Translations under genes and position numbers: made by a program | The notes under the pieces: model-generated | What the model was told of the DNA's origin: nothing | Database searches by the model: none | Seen by the model: only the letters and a program-made list of their open reading frames with translations | Shown here: one piece after another, positions 8,496 to 17,080 of the stretch | Position numbering within the stretch: the stretch's first letter is position 1 | Layout of the letters: each line of letters opens with the position of its first letter | Assembly: GCA_947259375.1 (NCBI GenBank) | Contig: CAMYLZ010000025.1 | Coordinates: 62,001 to 126,000 of the forward strand | Source: an uncultured Parvularculaceae bacterium | GTDB lineage: Bacteria; Pseudomonadota; Alphaproteobacteria; Caulobacterales; Parvularculaceae | Direction: 5' to 3' | Length of the DNA: 64,000 bases

Positions 8496-9561
8496 TTGGT
8501 TCGCCATTGCTGCGATGGCGACAATGGTATCTGCATGCGGGCGCGCTGAGGCGGGCGGCGCGCGATACAGCCATGAGCAATGCCGGCGCGTCGCGTTGAT
8601 CGGCGTTGATGGCGCGCCCATTATCGGCGCGGAGGACTTGGCGCTCGATGCGGACAATGACCGTCTTTTCGTTTCGGCCTATGATCGCCGCGCAACGGAA
8701 AGGGCCGCAAAGCGCAAGACGGGCGCGCCGCCCAATGGCGGCGTTTACGCCTTGCCCCTCGAAAAGCTGTTCGATCGGCGCGCGGAGGAGGCCAACGTTT
8801 CCTCGCTCGCCGCACCGGCCGATTTCGCCGGCGGCTTGCGCCCGCACGGGCTTTACTATGACGCGGCCAATAAAGAGCTCGTTTTCATCAACCGCACCTA
8901 TGCGCGCGATGGCCGTAAATGGCGGATGACGCCGCAATTGCAGCGTATCGGCGCCAATGGTGAAATGTTTATCGGCGAGGCCAAAACCGCCCCCTGCGCC
9001 GCCAATGACATCGTCAATCATGACGGCCAAATACTGACGTCTTTCGATCATGCGTCATGCGGTTTTGGCGGCGGGCTGGAAGATATCTTCCGGCTGAAGC
9101 GCAGCGGTTATGCAAATGAACATGGCGTCGTCTTTGACAAGGCGGCGTTCGCCAATGGCATCGCGAAACTTGGTAACGGCGATGTCGTGCTGGCGGCGAC
9201 GCGGGAAAACGCCCTCCTGGTGGTGAATGCGGAAAACGGCGATGTACGGCGCCGTATCAAATTACCCGGCGGGCCTGATAATTTGACGCTCGCAGCGGAT
9301 GGCGGAATTGTCGCGGCGACCCATCCGAAAATGCTGAAGCTCGCGTTTAACCGCAAGCTCGGCTGGGGCCGCGCGCCGTCGCGCATCGTCAAGGCGGATA
9401 CGGAGACGGGAGAGGTTGAAGTCTTGTTCGACGACCCGGAAGGCGCGCTGTTTAGCGCCGCTACCGCCGCCATTCAAACCGAAAGCGGGCTCGTCGCCGG
9501 TTCGGTAACCGATGAAGGACTGCTTGTTTGCAGGGACGAAGACGGAGCCGCGCGACCGTGA
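8476..9561 (+). CDS. Paraoxonase/arylesterase-like lipoprotein
   Basis: A 361-residue lipoprotein (lipobox VSAC, Cys21) whose mature part aligns by eye with the six-bladed propeller of paraoxonases, calcium-dependent lactonases and arylesterases. Matching elements are GAED (Glu53, Asp54), RPHGLYYD (His124), NDIV (Asn177), FANGI (Asn227) and DNLTL (Asp268, Asn269), all calcium ligands or active-site residues in PON1. Cys36 and Cys352 sit where PON1 has its closing disulfide. The position of the second PON1 catalytic His seems to be Arg140, so specificity may differ. The ATG at 8476 overlaps the sulfotransferase gene, and the stop overlaps the next start (GTGA). Confidence 0.75.
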   Translation: MGNTLHSWFAIAAMATMVSACGRAEAGGARYSHEQCRRVALIGVDGAPIIGAEDLALDADNDRLFVSAYDRRATERAAKRKTGAPPNGGVYALPLEKLFDRRAEEANVSSLAAPADFAGGLRPHGLYYDAANKELVFINRTYARDGRKWRMTPQLQRIGANGEMFIGEAKTAPCAANDIVNHDGQILTSFDHASCGFGGGLEDIFRLKRSGYANEHGVVFDKAAFANGIAKLGNGDVVLAATRENALLVVNAENGDVRRRIKLPGGPDNLTLAADGGIVAATHPKMLKLAFNRKLGWGRAPSRIVKADTETGEVEVLFDDPEGALFSAATAAIQTESGLVAGSVTDEGLLVCRDEDGAARP

Positions 9562-10547
9562 GCAGCGTCACACTTGTTACAGGCGGCGCCGGCTTCGTCG
9601 GCAAGCACCTCGTCGCCAAATTGCGCGAGCGCGGCGAGCGGGTGCGCTCGTTCGACCTCGCGCCGCCGGCGCATGACGATGACATGCAAGGATCGATTAC
9701 CGACCCGGAGGCTGTCGCCCGTGCGATGGACGGCGTTGCATCTGTGTTTCACCTTGCGGGCAATGCGCAGCTTTGGGCCCGAGACAAGACGATATTCGAC
9801 CGGGTCAATCATCTCGGAACAAAACACGTTGCGGAAGCGGCGCTCCATGCAGATGTCCGTCGTTTCGTTCACTGCTCCAGCTTGACGACGCTGGTGGCGC
9901 GTTCGGCGCCAATCGGTCGATCGCATGCGGATGAAAATATTCGCCTTGAGCCCGCTGATGTGCTTGGGCCATATCCGCGGTCAAAATTGCGGGCCGAACG
10001 CGCGGTCGAGGATGCGATAAAGCGCGGTCTCGATGGGGTGATCGCCGTGCCGACTGAGCCGCTGGGGCCGGGCGACGATAGTCTGACGCCGCCGACGCAG
10101 ATGATTCTCGATTTCGCGAATGGAAAGACGCCTGCTTATATAGATTGCGTGCTGAACTTTGTGCCGGCATCGAGCCTCGCTGACGGACTGATCGCAGCGC
10201 GCGATCGCGGCCGGCGCGGAAATAGCTACCTTCTTGGCGGCGAGAATGTGCCGATGTTCCAATTGCTCACGATGATCGAACAGGCGACCGGGCGGCCGGC
10301 GCTGAAGGTCAAAATGCCCTATTGGGTGGCGCTCGCCGCCGGGGCGGTGGATACAGGACTTGTGGCGGCGGTGACAGGAAAGCCGCCGAAAGCGCCGTTT
10401 ACCGGCGTGCGGCTTGCTGGAAGACAAGTGTCGTTCTCTTCAAAAAAGGCCGCCCGCGAGCTCGACTGGCGCGCCGCGCCCGCGGCGCCGGCATTGCAGG
10501 AAATGCTTGACTGGGCGCGGGAGACGGGACTGCTGAAACCGGTTTGA
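9558..10547 (+). CDS. hpnA: HpnA-like NAD-dependent sugar epimerase/dehydratase
   Basis: Extended short-chain dehydrogenase of 329 residues that resembles the hopanoid-associated epimerase HpnA. The NAD-binding motif TGGAGFVG is at about residues 8-15 and the catalytic Tyr-x3-Lys lies in GPYPRSKLRAE. HpnA-like stretches include NAQLWARD, PAYIDCVLNFV and a GNSYLLGGENV block. HpnA is associated with hopanoid clusters, but its reaction is not firmly established. A 3-beta-hydroxysteroid dehydrogenase-like activity is an alternative. The GTG at 9558 overlaps the preceding stop by 4 bp and matches the family N-terminus; the in-frame extension to 9528 has no support. Its position before hpnB-E supports the call. 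Confidence 0.7.
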   Translation: MSSVTLVTGGAGFVGKHLVAKLRERGERVRSFDLAPPAHDDDMQGSITDPEAVARAMDGVASVFHLAGNAQLWARDKTIFDRVNHLGTKHVAEAALHADVRRFVHCSSLTTLVARSAPIGRSHADENIRLEPADVLGPYPRSKLRAERAVEDAIKRGLDGVIAVPTEPLGPGDDSLTPPTQMILDFANGKTPAYIDCVLNFVPASSLADGLIAARDRGRRGNSYLLGGENVPMFQLLTMIEQATGRPALKVKMPYWVALAAGAVDTGLVAAVTGKPPKAPFTGVRLAGRQVSFSSKKAARELDWRAAPAAPALQEMLDWARETGLLKPV

Positions 10548-10592
10548 GGCTGCTTCAAAAAACGCCATCATGAGCGCCAAAGGGAAGCGATC

Positions 10593-11456
10593 ATGATGAC
10601 GACCGACTCCAGTGATCAGGGCTTGGAAAAATGGCTTGGCGCGCGCGCATTCGAAGATTGGCGGGCGCAATATGATCGCGACGGCTATGTCATCTTTGAA
10701 AATGTTCTCAGCGACCGCGAGTTAAACGACCTTAAGGCGGCGCTGGCGCCTTTCCTTGGTCAAAACCTTAAAGGCAGGAACGAATTTGAAGGCCGGCAGT
10801 CGAACCGGGTCTACGCCATGCTGGCGAAGTCTCCGGTTTTTGCTAACCTCGTCATTCATCCGCTGGCGCTCAGATTTGTCGAGGCGGAGCTTGGCGATGA
10901 TTGTCTGTTGTCAGCCTGCCTCGCCATCAATCTGCATCCGGGCGAAACGCCACAGCCTTGGCATTTTGACGACAGCCATTACCGCTGGCCTCGCCCGCGG
11001 CCGGCGCTGGGCGTGTCGACATTCTGGGCGCTCAGTGATTTGACGCAAACAAATGGCGCGACGGAAGTGCTCCCCGGCAGCCATCTGTGGGGAGATGAAT
11101 TGGTCGAAGGGGCGGTCGCCGAGGGCGATTTTGACAAGCAAGGCCAGCGACAAGGCGATCCCGGCGCGCGGTCCGATGCGGTCAAGGCGGTAATGCCGGC
11201 AGGCTCGCTGATGATCGCCAAAGGAACGCTCTGGCATCGCGGCGGGGCCAATCTGTCCGATTTGCCGCGCCTGATCATCACGCCGCAATATTGTCCGGCC
11301 TGGACGCGGCCGCTGGAAAATATGTCGCTTGCCGTTCCGCCTGAAATTGCAACGTCGCTGCCGCAACGCGCGCAGGAACTCGCTGGATATTCCATCTGCG
11401 CCCCGTTTATGGGCTATGTAGACGGCCGGCACCCGAGGCGGCTTTTGGAGCAATAA
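10593..11456 (+). CDS. PhyH-family Fe(II)/2-oxoglutarate dioxygenase
   Basis: Predicted non-haem iron dioxygenase of the phytanoyl-CoA hydroxylase family, 287 residues. The facial triad is His124-x-Asp126 in WHFDD and His215 in LWHRGGAN. Arg226 in LPRLIITPQY is placed to bind 2-oxoglutarate. These enzymes hydroxylate lipids and secondary metabolites; the substrate here is unknown. It follows the HpnA-like gene by 45 bp on the same strand, so it is likely co-transcribed with the sulfotransferase/paraoxonase/HpnA genes. AGGGAAG precedes two adjacent ATG codons (10593 and 10596), and either could be used. Confidence 0.85.
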   Translation: MMTTDSSDQGLEKWLGARAFEDWRAQYDRDGYVIFENVLSDRELNDLKAALAPFLGQNLKGRNEFEGRQSNRVYAMLAKSPVFANLVIHPLALRFVEAELGDDCLLSACLAINLHPGETPQPWHFDDSHYRWPRPRPALGVSTFWALSDLTQTNGATEVLPGSHLWGDELVEGAVAEGDFDKQGQRQGDPGARSDAVKAVMPAGSLMIAKGTLWHRGGANLSDLPRLIITPQYCPAWTRPLENMSLAVPPEIATSLPQRAQELAGYSICAPFMGYVDGRHPRRLLEQ

Positions 11457-11544
11457 CAGCCTCATATGCCCGCCGCTGCTGCATTTCGTTTTCAGGCGGA
11501 CATATCTATATTCGAGGCAAAGCGTATCGGAGGGAGGTTGCGTA

Positions 11545-12027
11545 ATGAAATTCAAGAGCATTATTGCCGCGATTTCGGTCGATGATGATTTGGCTGACGG
11601 CGTTGTACGGACCGCCGGCGAGTTGGCCGAGCGCGACGGCGCCAAACTGCAATTGGTGAGCGCTTGGCCTGTGCTCAGTACAGCCATTCCTGCGTTTAGC
11701 GGCGAAGCGGCGGCAAATACCGCCGTCGCCGCCGAAGCGATTATCGAGCGCAATCGCGAAGGCCGGCAGCAATGTGAGGACACGCTGAATGATCTGGCGA
11801 AACGCTTGGCGCCGGACGCAATGACGGTTCTGCTTGATGGCGATCCGGCCGAAAAGATCGCTGACTATGCAAAAGAACAGGGCGCCGACCTGATCGTTAC
11901 TGGTTCGCATCAGCGCAATTTCTGGAGCACGCTGTTTCAGGGCAGCGCTTCGCGCGACCTTGTCCGTGAAGCGCCATGTGCGGTGTTCCTTGTGACCAAG
12001 GCATTCGCCGAGAAGGACAAGCGCTAA
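11545..12027 (+). CDS. Universal stress protein (UspA family)
   Basis: Single-domain UspA-type protein of 160 residues. It starts with MKFKSIIAAISVDDD, the typical first strand with its Asp cluster, and ends with the TGSHQRNFWSTLFQGSAS block and the CAVFLV strand. The Gly-Ser-His and later Gly-Ser residues correspond to the ATP-binding loop of ATP-binding Usp proteins. GGAGGGAGG lies upstream of the ATG, an unusually strong ribosome-binding site. It is convergent with hpnB, 9 bp away. Role in stress tolerance is family knowledge; a link to the hopanoid genes is not implied. Confidence 0.88.
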   Translation: MKFKSIIAAISVDDDLADGVVRTAGELAERDGAKLQLVSAWPVLSTAIPAFSGEAAANTAVAAEAIIERNREGRQQCEDTLNDLAKRLAPDAMTVLLDGDPAEKIADYAKEQGADLIVTGSHQRNFWSTLFQGSASRDLVREAPCAVFLVTKAFAEKDKR

Positions 12028-12036
12028 CCCCTTGGG

Positions 12037-13191
12037 CTATTGGTAGGTCCGGCCTTTCCATTGTCCGCCTTTGCCGCGCCAGTAACGCAAGGCCGACGTG
12101 ATTGTCATCGCCGTATAGAGCGACGCCGCGACCGGCAATAAAACAGATTCCCAGGGCGCGCGGCCGTAAAGGCGCAAGGTGGGCCAGTAGGTGTAGCCCA
12201 TCAGACCGCAGGCGATCGCGCTGTAGAATGTCGCCGTCAGGTTGCCGTGGCTGAAAAGGCTCAACATGGTGAGCGGCGCGGCCAGATAAACCAGCGCCAT
12301 GCCGATAACGGCGCCGGCAAGCAGGGCGGGGGAATTCGAAAGTTGCGCATAGGCCGTGCGGGCGACCATGTTCCAGATGGAGGAAAGCGCGCGATTGTCC
12401 CGCAGGCTGACGGCTTCTCGGTCTGCAAGTCCGAGCCAGATCCGGGTCGCCGGCGTCGTGTCCTTGATTTTGCGGGCAAGAGCGCAGTCGTCGATAAGCG
12501 CGCCTTTGAGGGCCGCCATGCCGCCGATCTGTTCAATGGCGTCCGCCCGCGCCAGCATGCAGCCGCCCGCCGCCGCCGCGAGATTGTCCGCCGGATCATT
12601 GGCGCGCGGAAACGGGTAAAGTTTCTGAAAGAAATAGATAAAAGCGGGAATGAGGAATGCCGCCCAGGGCCCCCGCGCGTCCAGCCGCGCCATCAGCGAG
12701 GCGAGGGCGAGCTTGTCGCTTTCCGCCTTGGCCACAAGACGGGTCAGCGTGTCGGGCGCCAGCGCGATGTCTGCGTCGGTCAATAATATGTATTTCGCGC
12801 CCGGCGCGGTCTCAGCCGCGCGGTTGAGCCCGTTCTGAACGGCCCAAAGCTTGCCGCTCCAGCCTTGCGGCAAGGGCGAGACATTGACGACATCCATTTC
12901 GCGCGGCTTGTCGGCGGCGGCGGCCATCGCAATCTCGGCCGTCGCATCGCTGGAGCCGTCGTCGGCAAGGACCACCGACAACCGGCCGGGGTAGTCCGCG
13001 GCCATATGCGCGGCGATTACATTGCCAATTGTCTCCGCCTCGTCGCGGGCGGGAATGACGGCGACGACCTCCGGCCACCTTTCCGGCGCCGGCGCGTCGC
13101 GCAAGCGTTCGGACGCACGCCAGAAGCCGCCTTGCAGGAAGGTGAGCCAGCCCCAGGCAAGCAGCGACAGGAAGGCGATAAAGGTCAACAT
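12037..13191 (-). CDS. hpnB: Hopanoid-associated glycosyltransferase HpnB
   Basis: Family 2 glycosyltransferase of 384 residues with one N-terminal membrane segment (about 1-20) and two or more C-terminal ones (about 285-370). The catalytic domain shows VVAVIPARDEAETIGNV, LADDGSSDATAEIA and the DxD-like LTDADIALAP. The domain order and ends fit HpnB, a hopene-associated glycosyltransferase found in hopanoid clusters; its exact acceptor is not known to me. It is divergent from hpnC, with the starts about 90 bp apart, so the two probably share a promoter region. Confidence 0.85.
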   Translation of the reverse strand: MLTFIAFLSLLAWGWLTFLQGGFWRASERLRDAPAPERWPEVVAVIPARDEAETIGNVIAAHMAADYPGRLSVVLADDGSSDATAEIAMAAAADKPREMDVVNVSPLPQGWSGKLWAVQNGLNRAAETAPGAKYILLTDADIALAPDTLTRLVAKAESDKLALASLMARLDARGPWAAFLIPAFIYFFQKLYPFPRANDPADNLAAAAGGCMLARADAIEQIGGMAALKGALIDDCALARKIKDTTPATRIWLGLADREAVSLRDNRALSSIWNMVARTAYAQLSNSPALLAGAVIGMALVYLAAPLTMLSLFSHGNLTATFYSAIACGLMGYTYWPTLRLYGRAPWESVLLPVAASLYTAMTITSALRYWRGKGGQWKGRTYQ

Positions 13192-13280
13192 GGCGCATGC
13201 GGCTTAGCGCGCTCCGGCGCGCAGTGCAAAGGCGTGTGATCGCGCTTGGAAACAGGGCGAAAATCCGTAAGGTGCGGGCC

Positions 13281-14204
13281 ATGTCAGAGAGCCTTTCATC
13301 GCGCGGCCCCGGCGCCGCCAGCACGCCTCCTCCATCCGCGGCCGAGACCCCGTCCGGCAAAGGCGCGAAAGACGAGAATTTTCCTGTCGGCTCGTTTTTG
13401 TTGCCAAAGCATTTACGGTCTCATGTGGCGAAATTTTACGCTTTTGCCCGCGCCATCGACGATATCGCCGATAATGGCGCCCTGACCGCCGAGGACAAAA
13501 TCGCCCGGTTGAGCGCGTTCGATGCGGCGCTCACCGGCGCGCCCGGCTATGGCCCCGAATATGAAAAAGCGCACGCCTTGCGCGAAAGCATGAGCGAAAC
13601 AGGCGTTACGACGCGGCATGGCTCTGACCTGATTGCCGCTTTCGTGCAGGACGCGAAAAAGAACCGCTACGCATCCTGGGACGAACTCATCGGCTATTGC
13701 GAGCTTTCCGCCAATCCTGTCGGGCGTTATCTGCTCGACCTGCATGGCGAGGACCAGACCGGCTATCGCTATTCCGACGCGCTTTGCACAGTATTGCAGA
13801 TCGTCAATCACTTGCAGGATTGCGGCGACGACCGGCGCGAACTTGATCGCATCTACATCATTGAGGACTGGCTGAAGGAAGAGGGCGAGGATATCACCGT
13901 TGTTGATCGCGACCGCGTCTCGCCGGGTTTTCGCGAGGTGATCGATCGCATGCTCGATGGCTGCGAAGCGCTGATGATGGATGCGCGCAAATTGCCGTCG
14001 GCGCTTTCCTCAAAATCGCTCGCCATGGAATCGGCGGTGATCGTGCGGCTCGCCGACCGGTTGATAAAACTTTTGCGCAAGGGCGATCCGCTGGCGCGCC
14101 GGGTTGCGCTGACCAAATTCGATTTTGCTTCCGCCGGATTACGCGGCGCCGTGGCGGGCTATGTCGAAGCAGGCCGCCTCAATAAAAATCCGGATGCTGA
14201 CTAA
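13281..14204 (+). CDS. hpnC: Squalene synthase HpnC (hydroxysqualene synthase)
   Basis: Trans-prenyltransferase of the squalene/phytoene synthase family, 307 residues. In the HpnCDE route HpnC converts presqualene diphosphate to hydroxysqualene. The first aspartate-rich motif is in FARAIDDIADN, the second in IVNHLQDCGDDRRELDR. A Ser/Pro-rich stretch of about 35 residues precedes the domain. The ATG at 13281 is chosen because the domain follows and because further upstream in-frame starts run into the hpnB promoter region. The stop overlaps the hpnD start (TAATG), so the pair is translationally coupled. Confidence 0.92.
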   Translation: MSESLSSRGPGAASTPPPSAAETPSGKGAKDENFPVGSFLLPKHLRSHVAKFYAFARAIDDIADNGALTAEDKIARLSAFDAALTGAPGYGPEYEKAHALRESMSETGVTTRHGSDLIAAFVQDAKKNRYASWDELIGYCELSANPVGRYLLDLHGEDQTGYRYSDALCTVLQIVNHLQDCGDDRRELDRIYIIEDWLKEEGEDITVVDRDRVSPGFREVIDRMLDGCEALMMDARKLPSALSSKSLAMESAVIVRLADRLIKLLRKGDPLARRVALTKFDFASAGLRGAVAGYVEAGRLNKNPDAD

Positions 14205-15079
14205 TGGCCGCAGTCCTTCCGACTTCACTCGAAGATGCGCGCCGCCATGCCTATAAGACGGTACAACGCTCGCGAACATCCTTCGGGCCCGGCATGCGGA
14301 TCCTTTCAAAGGCGCGCCGCGAAGGCATGTATGCGGTTTACGCCTTTTGCCGCGAGGTTGACGATATCGCTGATGAAGGCGGTGCGGTTGAAGAAAAATG
14401 TGAGGGCCTTTCCGGCTGGCGGCGCGAGATTGACCGGGTGTTCGCCGGCAAACCGCAATATCCGACCGGGGTGGCGCTGCTTGAGGCAGTCCGGCAATTC
14501 GATCTGCCCAAGGAAGAGTTTATCCTCATGATCGAGGGCATGGAGATGGACGCCAAGGGCCCTGTCGTCGCGCCCTCGCTGGATGCGCTTTTTGCCTATA
14601 CGCGCCGTGTCGCCGGCGCTGCCGGCCAGTTATCGATGCCGGTATTTGGCGCGCCGAAGGGCGCGGCCTCCGATGACTTTGCGATTGCGCTCGGCGATGC
14701 GCTGCAATTCACCAATATCTTGCGCGATATCGAACAGGACGCCGGCGAAGGGCGTTTGTATCTGCCGCGTGAGCTGTTGCAAAAGCACGGCTGCCCGCTG
14801 GCGCCGGAAAATATCGTCGATGCGCCGGGGCTGCCCGGCGTGCGCGCTGATATGGCGGCGATCGCGCGCGAAAAATTCGCCTGCGCCCGCGAAGCGCTGA
14901 AGTCGCTCGATTGGCGTGTGCTGCGCCCGGCGTTGCTGATGATGGGCGTTTATGAGCGTTATCTCGACAAGATGATGGCGCGGGGCTGGGACAATGGCCA
15001 GCCGCGCGTGACGCTGTCGAAAGCGGAAAAAGCACTGATCGCTCTGCGCTGGCTCATTGCGCCGAAGCTGGAAGGATGA
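14204..15079 (+). CDS. hpnD: Presqualene diphosphate synthase HpnD
   Basis: Squalene/phytoene synthase family enzyme, 291 residues, that condenses two farnesyl diphosphates to presqualene diphosphate in the HpnCDE pathway. The diagnostic CREVDDIADEGG motif is near residue 48 and the second motif is in QFTNILRDIEQDAGEGRLYLP. Between them are FILMIEGMEMD and YTRRVAGAAGQLS, typical of the family. It starts on the last base of hpnC and is followed after 3 bp by a dioxygenase gene, so the run hpnC-hpnD-oxygenase-hpnE looks like one operon. Confidence 0.93.
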   Translation: MAAVLPTSLEDARRHAYKTVQRSRTSFGPGMRILSKARREGMYAVYAFCREVDDIADEGGAVEEKCEGLSGWRREIDRVFAGKPQYPTGVALLEAVRQFDLPKEEFILMIEGMEMDAKGPVVAPSLDALFAYTRRVAGAAGQLSMPVFGAPKGAASDDFAIALGDALQFTNILRDIEQDAGEGRLYLPRELLQKHGCPLAPENIVDAPGLPGVRADMAAIAREKFACAREALKSLDWRVLRPALLMMGVYERYLDKMMARGWDNGQPRVTLSKAEKALIALRWLIAPKLEG

Positions 15080-15082
15080 GGC

Positions 15083-15805
15083 GTGACGGCCGACGAAAGA
15101 AAATTCCACTCCGGAAAAACGCTTGGGCATGATGATTTCAAAGCGGAATTGATGAAAGAAGCGCCGGGCGTTTTGATGGTCAACAACGCAGTTCCCCCGG
15201 GCGTGCTTGTCGTGGAAAAATTTCTGCCGGCGGAGCTCTGCCAGGGACTGATACAGCGCGCATCTGCGACGGAAGGGAATACAGCCGGTGTATTATCGGC
15301 CGATCCTGGCGGTGCAGTTCAGGCGCGGAACGTGGACACCCGGAAAGTTGAACATTTCACGCTGGATCACTTCGGCGATGACCTCGAACGGATTACGCGC
15401 GCGGCCTATACGGAGTTTCTTACGAGGCATTACCGGGCCGTTTTCGAATGGTATGAAAAACCGGTGGTTCTGCGCTATCGCGAAAAGGGCGAATACACCG
15501 CTCATGCAGACGCCTATAATTGGGACGATGCTGACAAGCGATGGCGGCGCGTGGCCAATCGAGATTTCAGCCTGCTTGTCTACCTGAATGAAAATTATCA
15601 GGGCGGCGAACTGGAGTTCAAATATCTCAATTTTCGATTGAAGCCCGGGGCGGGCATGTTGCTGGCCTTTCCGTCCGATTGGCGCTATGCGCATGCGGCG
15701 CTGCCGGTAGCGGAAGGCGTGAAATATTCAATCGTGTCGTTTGGCGCTGTGAAAGGCGGCCCGCGCCTTGATGCGCCGCCGCCGCCCAATGCAATCATGG
15801 TGTAA
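15083..15805 (+). CDS. 2OG-Fe(II) oxygenase between hpnD and hpnE
   Basis: Prolyl-4-hydroxylase-type dioxygenase fold, 240 residues. The iron triad is His141-x-Asp143 (YTAHADAYNW) and His204 (YAHAALPV). Lys214 in EGVKYSIVSF fits the residue that binds the 2-oxoglutarate carboxylate, and GGELEF is the characteristic strand between. It starts at a GTG 3 bp after hpnD, with GGAAGGATGA as ribosome-binding site, and ends 3 bp before hpnE. Such tight packing inside the squalene operon suggests it acts on a squalene-pathway intermediate or hopanoid. A protein or small-molecule substrate is equally possible on sequence alone. Confidence 0.85.
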   Translation: MTADERKFHSGKTLGHDDFKAELMKEAPGVLMVNNAVPPGVLVVEKFLPAELCQGLIQRASATEGNTAGVLSADPGGAVQARNVDTRKVEHFTLDHFGDDLERITRAAYTEFLTRHYRAVFEWYEKPVVLRYREKGEYTAHADAYNWDDADKRWRRVANRDFSLLVYLNENYQGGELEFKYLNFRLKPGAGMLLAFPSDWRYAHAALPVAEGVKYSIVSFGAVKGGPRLDAPPPPNAIMV

Positions 15806-15808
15806 GGG

Positions 15809-17080
15809 ATGGTTCGTGTTCACATTATCGGGGCCGGGTTGTCTGGGCTCGCTGCTGCCGTCCGGCTTGTTGAGAACGATGTGGCGGTGACGGTCTATGA
15901 AGGCGCCGGACAGGCCGGCGGCCGCTGTCGAACCTTCTACGACAAGCACCTTGAGCGCGAGATTGATAACGGCAATCACCTTATCATGTCCGGCAACAAG
16001 TCGGCGCTTTCTTACCTTGAGCGGATTGGCGCGGAAGATCCGCTGACCGGTCCTGCCTTTGCTGTCTATCCGTTTGTAGACGTCGCAACGGGCAAGCGCT
16101 GGAATGTGCGCATTAATGAAGGGCCGATCCCCTTTTGGGTATTCGATAGTCAGACGCGCGTGCCGGATACGAGGCTGATGGATTACGTCAAGGCGGGCGC
16201 GATCGCTTTCGCCAATGACGACCAAACGGTCGCGGACATTGTCGATCAGAACAGCCCGCTTTATCAACGCTTCTGGGAGCCGTTGACGCTTGCGGTGCTC
16301 AATACAACGCCCGCGAAGGGCCAAGCGAAACTGTTGTGGCGCGTCATTCGCGAGACGTTCTTGCTTGGCGGTCAGGCCTCCATTCCCTTGACGGCGCGGA
16401 CCGGGCTTGGTCACGCTTTCATCGACCCGGCGGTGAAGTTCATCGAAGACCATGGCGGGCTGGTGCGGCTCAATGCGCGCCTTCGCAATGTCTGGATGGA
16501 AGGCGGCGAGGTGACGAGCCTCAATTTCTCCGAAGAAACCGTGACATTGGAGGAAGGCGATAAGGTGATTTTCGCCATTCCGCCGACGCGGCTTAAAAAC
16601 CTTTTGCCGGATGTCGACCCGCCGGAGGATGACGCCAGCATTTTGAATATTCATTTCAGGATGGGCGGGCCGGTTCCTAAAAATACGCTCGGAGACGGGC
16701 CGTTTATCGGCATGATCGGCTCTGACGGGCAGTGGGCGTTTGTGCGCGACGATGTCATCAGCCTGACGACCTCGGCGTCGAATGCAATCGGTACGGATGA
16801 CCGGCCGAACGACGATGTGGTCGCGAAAATCTGGCGCGAAACGCAAATCGCGCTCGGCCTGGGTGATCAGGAATATGAACGCGTAAGGGTGATCCGTGAA
16901 AAACGCGCAACGCCCGACCAGTCGCCGGACGGTGCGAGAAAGCGCCTCAAGCCCGAAACCCAATGGCGCAACCTCTTCCTCGCCGGCGATCATACGGATA
17001 CAGGCGTTCCTGCAACCATTGAAGGCTCGATCCGGTCAGGGGAGCGCGCGGCGGCGTTGGTCTTAAGGAGCAAGGCATGA
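15809..17080 (+). CDS. hpnE: Hydroxysqualene dehydroxylase HpnE
   Basis: FAD-dependent amine-oxidase/desaturase-like enzyme, 423 residues. HpnE reduces hydroxysqualene to squalene, the last HpnCDE step. The dinucleotide-binding motif GAGLSGLAAA is at residues 8-17, followed by the GGRCRTFYD flavin-contact stretch and EIDNGNHL. The C-terminal FAD motif is in LFLAGDHTDTGVPATIEGSI. The mid-region (PFWVFDSQTR, LNTTPAKGQAKLLWRVI) also fits HpnE rather than phytoene desaturase. It overlaps hpnG by 4 bp (ATGA), so no squalene-hopene cyclase gene lies between them. Confidence 0.93.
   Translation: MVRVHIIGAGLSGLAAAVRLVENDVAVTVYEGAGQAGGRCRTFYDKHLEREIDNGNHLIMSGNKSALSYLERIGAEDPLTGPAFAVYPFVDVATGKRWNVRINEGPIPFWVFDSQTRVPDTRLMDYVKAGAIAFANDDQTVADIVDQNSPLYQRFWEPLTLAVLNTTPAKGQAKLLWRVIRETFLLGGQASIPLTARTGLGHAFIDPAVKFIEDHGGLVRLNARLRNVWMEGGEVTSLNFSEETVTLEEGDKVIFAIPPTRLKNLLPDVDPPEDDASILNIHFRMGGPVPKNTLGDGPFIGMIGSDGQWAFVRDDVISLTTSASNAIGTDDRPNDDVVAKIWRETQIALGLGDQEYERVRVIREKRATPDQSPDGARKRLKPETQWRNLFLAGDHTDTGVPATIEGSIRSGERAAALVLRSKA

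Noticed and set aside
7491-8657. Minus-strand open frame of 388 codons over the sulfotransferase gene
   Set aside because: Antisense to the sulfotransferase gene, whose motifs are intact, and the translation shows no domain.
15728-16993. Minus-strand open frame of 421 codons over hpnE
   Set aside because: Antisense to hpnE, rich in Arg/His as expected of an antisense frame in GC-rich DNA.
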